9,881 bases of DNA from JANNHP01 sp031404455 (GTDB lineage Bacteria; Planctomycetota; JAJSAM01; JAJVHW01), in the NCBI GenBank assembly GCA_031404455.1, contig JANNHP010000321.1:1-9881 (forward strand). Reading direction: 5' to 3'. The notes under the pieces were generated by a model. It was not told the origin of the DNA, did not search any database, and was given only the letters and a program-made list of their open reading frames with translations. Shown here piece by piece: positions 6,702 through 9,881 of this stretch. Every line of letters begins with the position of its first letter. Within the stretch, counting starts at the first letter, position 1. A program made the position numbers and the translations under genes.

Positions 6702-6762
6702 GGACGCAGAGGTGCGTCCACGGAACACCGCGAGCCCCGGCGTGGATTGCCGGAGCTCGCGG
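6702..6762 (-). promoter_or_regulatory. Two tandem hairpins in the leader of the TPR gene
   Basis: On the minus strand, a 14-bp stem is formed by 6762-6749 and 6741-6728 around a 7-nt loop. Its only imperfect pair is a U-G wobble that would be an A-C mismatch on the plus strand, so the fold favours minus-strand RNA. It is followed by a perfect 7-bp stem, GGACGCA (6719-6713) with TGCGTCC (6708-6702), around a CCTC loop. The second hairpin ends 26 nt before ATG 6675 and its ribosome binding site GGAG. The first may terminate transcripts from the glycine-rich gene, or both may form a regulatory leader. No U-tract is seen. Confidence 0.5.
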
Positions 6763-6789
6763 GGAGGTGCGGGGATCACGGAGGGGCAC

Positions 6790-6801
6790 GTCCGGCCGGA
6801 C
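6790..6801. promoter_or_regulatory. Perfect 12-bp palindrome
   Basis: GTCCGGCCGGAC is its own reverse complement. It lies between the glycine-rich gene stop and the TPR leader hairpins. It could be a dimeric regulator site, but in such GC-rich DNA a 12-bp palindrome can occur by chance, so the call is weak. Confidence 0.3.
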
Positions 6802-6804
6802 TGT

Positions 6805-6846
6805 TGCTCTCGAGTGCTCTCAAAGACGGGTGCTCTCAAGGACGGG
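6805..6846. repeat. 16-nt tandem duplication with a degenerate third copy, spanning a stop codon
   Basis: Two adjacent units, 6815-6830 and 6831-6846, share TGCTCTCAA and GACGGG and differ at one base (A6824 versus G6840). A shorter degenerate copy (TGCTCTCGAG) precedes them at 6805-6814. The TGA stop of the glycine-rich gene (6838-6836) lies inside the second unit, so the last codons of that gene are part of the duplication. Confidence 0.7.
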
Positions 6847-7345
6847 GCATGTCGTCGGCGCGGAGCGTCTTCGACTGGGCCTCGCGGTTGGCGGCGAGCG
6901 CCGCCGCACGGTCCTTGTCGCGCTGGTAGATCGTGGCCTGGTCGAGGGCGTCCACGAGGAAGTCGGCACGGTGGTCGTCGGCGTCGTCCTGCTGGATGAG
7001 GATCAGGTACTCGGTGGGGACGATCTTCTTGCCGCTAGCGGTCGCCTTCGCGCCACGACCACCGGCCCCGCCACCGCCGCCGGGCGTTCCCGGACCGCCG
7101 CCGCGTCCGCCGCCGCCCGTCCCGGGCGCGCCGCCTCCGCCGCCGGCGCCTCGACTGCCGCCGCGGCTTCCGCCACCACCGGTTCCTCCTCCACCGCCGC
7201 GTCCGCCGCCGGCGCCCGTGCCGCCGCCACCTCCGCCGCCTCCGCGTGCGAAGGCCGAGGTCGGCGAGAAGACGACCGGTGCCAAGACGATCGCCGCGAT
7301 CGCCGCGACGGCCACGTTGACGATCGAGCGGAACGGATTGCGCAT
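6836..7345 (-). CDS. Exported glycine-rich protein with short conserved-looking tail
   Basis: The 169-residue protein starts with a signal peptide (hydrophobic VAVAAIAAIVLAPVVF, cleavage near SAFA, residue 33). A Gly-rich tract from about 35 to 98 is interrupted by Arg, Ser, Thr, Pro and Ala. The tail, about 105-169, is of normal composition and looks folded: IVPTEYLILIQQDDADDHR, ADFLVDALDQATIYQRDKDR, AAALAANREAQSK. I do not recognise the tail. The Gly tract would be a flexible or extended linker, leaving the tail as the functional part. ATG 7345 has a strong AAGGAGG ribosome binding site with 9-nt spacing, suggesting high translation. It lies 53 nt downstream of the LamG-like gene with no hairpin seen between, so they are probably one operon. 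Confidence 0.75.
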   Translation of the reverse strand: MRNPFRSIVNVAVAAIAAIVLAPVVFSPTSAFARGGGGGGGGTGAGGGRGGGGGTGGGGSRGGSRGAGGGGGAPGTGGGGRGGGPGTPGGGGGAGGRGAKATASGKKIVPTEYLILIQQDDADDHRADFLVDALDQATIYQRDKDRAAALAANREAQSKTLRADDMPRP

Positions 7346-7354
7346 GACGTGCTG

Positions 7355-7361
7355 CCTCCTT
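7355..7361 (-). promoter_or_regulatory. Strong ribosome binding site of the glycine-rich gene
   Basis: AAGGAGG on the minus strand ends 9 nt before ATG 7345. It is the best Shine-Dalgarno match in the window and fixes the start of the glycine-rich protein. Confidence 0.85.
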
Positions 7362-7398
7362 GGACCGGGCTTCTCTGCCTTCGTCCTTTCAACACAGC

Positions 7399-8670
7399 CT
7401 ACTGGAACTCGGTTGCGTGCTTCTTAAGGTATTCGTTGATGGACTGGATTGCCTTCTTGCGCTGGTCGTCCGGGGCGTCGGCTCGGAAGCCGAAGGACTT
7501 CCCCGCGAGCTTGGTCAAGACCTCGTTCGCGAGCCTCCGGCTGGGCTCGTCGTCGGCGTAGAGGCCGTCGACCAGATAGGGCGCGAGCCGCTTCTGTCCG
7601 GACGCGATCGCCTTCTGCGCCGCCTCGTTCCTCAGTTCCTCCGGGACCTTGGCGTCGCGCAGGAGAGCCGCCAGCTCGGCGGGCTTGGTCTCCGCCGGCC
7701 AGCCGTTGATCTTGGCCCGCACGCGGGCCGCGACCTCGGGGGCGGCGCCGCCGTCCGCGCCCTTCGCGGCGCCGCCCGCGTTCGGATCGACCGGCGGCTT
7801 CCAGGTGGCGAGGTCGATCTTGTTGCGCTCGACCCAGCCGGCGTCGAGGGATCCCCGGACGACGAGGTCGTCGGCCTTGAAGTCCCCGTCGTAGGCGTAG
7901 AGCGCGACCGCCTGCGACGTGAGGTCGCGGCCCGCCTCCTTGCCCTTCGCCTCCCAGTCGTCGATGACGAACCGGCTCTGGTTGTCGCCGCGCTCGACCT
8001 CGACCTTGTAGGCGCGCCCCCGCTCGATCAGGGGCTTCTGTCCGCGCGAGCCGCAGTAGCGCCAGTCCTGGATGCCGTCCTTGTTCACCTTCGGGTCGCG
8101 CGGGATGAACTTGATGATCATGTTCTGCGGGACGTGGACGTTGTCCCCCGCGCTGAAGTAGCGGTCGTAGAGGCAGTAGAGCGTGAAGACCTCGCTCTCG
8201 CGGTCCTCGGTGACGGCGAGTCCGAAGTCCTTGTTCTTCACGGGCGTCAGCGTGGCCGTGGCGCCCGCGGTCTTGTCGAAGAGAGCCTTGTGGCGCACGC
8301 TGCCCGTGCCGGTGATCCGCACCTGGCCGTTCTCGATGGCGCGGGCCACCGTCTTGATGGCGCGGAAGGGGATCGAGAGCTCGAAGTCGTCGAGCTGGGC
8401 GGCGTCCTGGAAGTCGTAGAGGATCTCGATCTCGCGGCCCTCGAGCTTCTGGATCTTGCCCCTGAACGCCTTCTCGACTGGGACGCGAGCCGCGGCGGGG
8501 GCGGGACCGTCGGGAGCGGGGGCGGGAGCGGGGGCGGGGGCGGGGGCGGGGGCGGGGGCGGCCGCAGCCTGCCCGCAGAGGCCGAGCAGCAGCACACCGA
8601 GCGGTGCGGCGAGGAGTGGCGCGGAACGCATCGTCCCAGTTGGACGTTCCGCGGGACGGGCTCGTTTCAT
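7399..8670 (-). CDS. Exported protein with LamG-like (ConA-type) beta-sandwich and HEAT-like C-terminus
   Basis: The protein has 423 residues from ATG 8670, or 410 from ATG 8631 (M14). A signal peptide core APLLAAPLGVLLLGLCGQAAAA is followed by an Ala-Pro repeat (about 38-53). LLGLC resembles a lipobox but has Leu before Cys, so a type I signal is more likely. Residues about 62-285 are beta-rich: REIEILYDFQDAAQLDDFEL, VRHKALFDKTAGATATLTPV, RAYKVEVERGDNQSRFVID, then YDGDFKADDLVVRGSLDAGW. This pattern resembles the LamG/DUF1080-type concanavalin A-like fold, often carbohydrate-related, and I see no catalytic residues to assign. After a Gly/Ala linker (about 295-312), the C-terminal part is helical and HEAT-like, ending LAGKSFGFRADAPDDQRKKA. 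ATG 8670 follows the upstream TAG with no gap, suggesting coupled translation. Start choice between 8670 and 8631 is open. Confidence 0.75.
   Translation of the reverse strand: MKRARPAERPTGTMRSAPLLAAPLGVLLLGLCGQAAAAPAPAPAPAPAPAPAPDGPAPAAARVPVEKAFRGKIQKLEGREIEILYDFQDAAQLDDFELSIPFRAIKTVARAIENGQVRITGTGSVRHKALFDKTAGATATLTPVKNKDFGLAVTEDRESEVFTLYCLYDRYFSAGDNVHVPQNMIIKFIPRDPKVNKDGIQDWRYCGSRGQKPLIERGRAYKVEVERGDNQSRFVIDDWEAKGKEAGRDLTSQAVALYAYDGDFKADDLVVRGSLDAGWVERNKIDLATWKPPVDPNAGGAAKGADGGAAPEVAARVRAKINGWPAETKPAELAALLRDAKVPEELRNEAAQKAIASGQKRLAPYLVDGLYADDEPSRRLANEVLTKLAGKSFGFRADAPDDQRKKAIQSINEYLKKHATEFQ
8512..8560. repeat. Hexanucleotide repeat (GGGGGC on plus strand) encoding Ala-Pro dipeptides
   Basis: On the plus strand, five runs of five G (8530-8534, 8536-8540, 8542-8546, 8548-8552, 8554-8558) are separated by single C. 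They are preceded at 8512-8529 by variant units with GGGAGC. Read on the minus strand, each unit is GCCCCC or GCTCCC, that is Ala-Pro. Length change by 6-nt units keeps the frame, so the Ala-Pro spacer after the signal peptide can vary by slippage. The G runs could form a G-quadruplex on the template strand. Confidence 0.85.
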
Positions 8671-9881
8671 CTATTCGACGATGCCCGCTGTCGTGAGGAA
8701 GCCCGTCAGGATGCGCAGGAACTCGGCCGGCTCCTCGACGTGCGCGAAGCCCTTCGTGTCGCGCATCACGGCCGTGATCGGGTTCGGCTTGCGGAACGAC
8801 TGGCGGATGCGGGCGAGGTCGTCGGTCGTCCCGCCCGACATCGGCTGGACGTCCGGGTCCGGGAAGTAGAAGCAGGTGGGGACCTCGATCCGCGTGTGGC
8901 GGTCGAACGCGAGGTCGGGGACCGTGGCGAAGCCGTGCTCCCGCGACGCGTCGCGCCAGAGCCGGAACGCCTCGCTGTCGCGCGAGTCCTGGAGCGCCGA
9001 CGTCAGGAAGATCCGCGAGAGGAGGCGACCCTCCTCGCGGTCGTGCCGGCCGTCGCCCGTCAGTTGCGCGACGGCCCACCGCTCGCCGGCAGAGCCCCGC
9101 GCGGCGAGCCGACCGAGGGCCTGCGCGTACGCGGCCGAATCGAGCCAGCCGTCGACGAGCACGAGTCCCGCGGTCCGCTTCGGGTACTTGATCGCGTACT
9201 TCTCCGCGATCCACGCGGTCGGACCGTCGGCGAGGACGATGATCCGGTCCTTGCCCATCTTCTCGCGCAGCGCGTCGAGGGCGGTCGCGAGCTTGTCCAC
9301 GGGGTACGTCGGCACCGACGGCCCGAACCCGGACGAGCCCGTCACCTCCTGCACGGTCGGCAGCGTGACGTAGGTGATCCGCAAGAGGTCGCTCGCCTCG
9401 TCGAGGTACGGACGGAACCAGTCGTGCGTCCAGCCGAAGGGGGCGAGGACGAAGAGGTCGGGCCGCGTCGCGCGGCGCCTGCGGTCGTCGTCGGTGACGG
9501 GCGGACTGTCGAGCGTGACGGTCTCGAGCGGCACGCCGCCGAACTCCGCGCGCTTCACCTCGTCGCCCTGGCGGTGCCACTCGGGACGGTCCTTGTGCCG
9601 CTCCCACCACTCCTTCCAGCGCCGCACGTCGCCGCCGAAATCGACGCCCGCGATCCCGCGGAGGCTCGCCCGCACCCAGACGCGCACGCGGAGGTCCGTC
9701 TCCTCGGAGATCGCCCTGACGAGCCGGGCGACGCCGCCCTGCGAGACGATCTCGCCGAGCGCGCGCGACGCCGTGCGCCGGACGCGCCACTCCTTGTCGT
9801 CCATCGCGCCCGCGAGCGCCTCGGCGTCGCCGGGGACCGGGCCGATTGCCATGGCGTAGGCCATCCCCTCGCGCACCCAGA
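8671..9881 (-). CDS. HEAT-repeat protein fused to degenerate alpha/beta hydrolase domain (5' end beyond window)
   Basis: The frame is open to the window edge. The visible 403 codons begin inside a HEAT repeat (WVREGMAYAMAIGPV, then DAEALAGAMDDKEWRVRRTASRALGEI), so the true start lies outside and GTG 9876 is probably not used. Residue numbers below count from that GTG. HEAT repeats run to about 95, ending AGVDFGGDVRRWKEWWERH. From about 138 an alpha/beta hydrolase fold follows: LFVLAPFGWTHDWFRPYLDE (oxyanion region), RIIVLADGPTAWIAEKYAIK (nucleophile elbow), GLVLVDGWLD, EVPTCFYFPDPDV (acid strand) and GFAHVEEPAEFLRILTGFL (His region). The elbow G-x-S-x-G is replaced by A-D-G-P-T, with Gly218 at the serine position, while candidate Asp340/Asp342 and His379 remain. 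It may be a non-catalytic binding module. Its TAG directly abuts the next gene's ATG. Confidence 0.78.
   Translation of the reverse strand, partial: WVREGMAYAMAIGPVPGDAEALAGAMDDKEWRVRRTASRALGEIVSQGGVARLVRAISEETDLRVRVWVRASLRGIAGVDFGGDVRRWKEWWERHKDRPEWHRQGDEVKRAEFGGVPLETVTLDSPPVTDDDRRRRATRPDLFVLAPFGWTHDWFRPYLDEASDLLRITYVTLPTVQEVTGSSGFGPSVPTYPVDKLATALDALREKMGKDRIIVLADGPTAWIAEKYAIKYPKRTAGLVLVDGWLDSAAYAQALGRLAARGSAGERWAVAQLTGDGRHDREEGRLLSRIFLTSALQDSRDSEAFRLWRDASREHGFATVPDLAFDRHTRIEVPTCFYFPDPDVQPMSGGTTDDLARIRQSFRKPNPITAVMRDTKGFAHVEEPAEFLRILTGFLTTAGIVE

Noticed and set aside
6676..6789. 38-residue N-terminal extension of the TPR protein
   Set aside because: ATG 6675 has GGAG at 7-nt spacing and a normal signal peptide. 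The extension would place the signal sequence internally and uses the hairpin leader as coding DNA.
6805..6846. Short repeats considered as a CRISPR array
   Set aside because: The units are only 16 nt and directly adjacent without spacers, and no cas genes are nearby.
4891..6999. Long plus-strand open frame (702 codons) antisense to the TPR gene
   Set aside because: The frame is produced by codon bias of the TPR gene on the other strand. Composition is Arg-rich with no domain, and the TPR motifs are unequivocal.
8695..8700. Lipoprotein assignment of the LamG-like protein was considered from LLGLC near its N-terminus
   Set aside because: The residue before Cys is Leu, which is disfavoured in lipoboxes, and an AAAA/P type I cleavage region follows at once. 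(The site itself lies near 8575-8590.)
7424..9790. 788-codon minus-strand open frame overlapping the LamG-like and hydrolase genes
   Set aside because: It is an Arg/Gly/Pro-rich out-of-frame reading of both genes. The in-frame proteins show signal peptide, HEAT and hydrolase patterns.

Overview
The window is very GC-rich bacterial chromosome (roughly 70% G+C by eye). It is densely coded, with seven of eight genes on the minus strand. Several things point to a planctomycete or a related environmental lineage. The WD40 protein at the left edge carries the 'RIGT.RFR...FSSDG' opening that I associate with planctomycete WD40 proteins. The region is rich in exported HEAT/TPR proteins. The CPBP protease is of the PEP-CTERM-associated type, and the Nudix protein has a GHVNPVD signature. 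The lineage is an inference from protein style, because there is no rRNA or other marker gene here.

Left block (1-1572, minus strand): a tight cluster encodes a CPBP intramembrane protease, a DUF2752 membrane protein with a CPGCGMTR motif, and an N-terminally anchored WD40 protein cut by the window edge. Spacings are 10 nt and then a 4-nt ATGA stop/start overlap, so this looks like one operon. It is divergent from a plus-strand Nudix hydrolase-like gene (1602-2201). The two starts lie only 29 nt apart and flank a perfect 9-bp hairpin.

Middle (2202-3678): an M24 metallopeptidase of the Xaa-Pro dipeptidase type (minus) ends 6 nt from the Nudix stop. Upstream of it lies a roughly 340-nt gene-free stretch with three consecutive strong hairpins, one with about 30 base pairs, and an 82-nt-spaced direct repeat. 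It resembles a REP-like or structured-RNA region and also holds the likely terminator of the next gene.

Right block (3669-9881, minus strand): five genes read in one direction. In transcription order they encode a HEAT-repeat protein fused to a degenerate alpha/beta hydrolase (cut by the window edge), an exported protein with a predicted LamG-like beta-sandwich and a HEAT-like tail, an exported glycine-rich protein, an exported TPR protein and an exported HEAT protein. The first two abut directly (TAG-ATG). The last two are 7 nt apart. A structured 160-nt leader separates the two subclusters. Four of the five have clear signal peptides, so the block plausibly makes a set of periplasmic or envelope binding and scaffold proteins. 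Its function is unknown.

No tRNA, rRNA, CRISPR array, transposase or phage gene was seen. The most unusual points are the hydrolase domain whose nucleophile position is Gly instead of Ser, the uncharacterised secreted-repeat-protein operon, and the palindrome cluster at 3428-3678.
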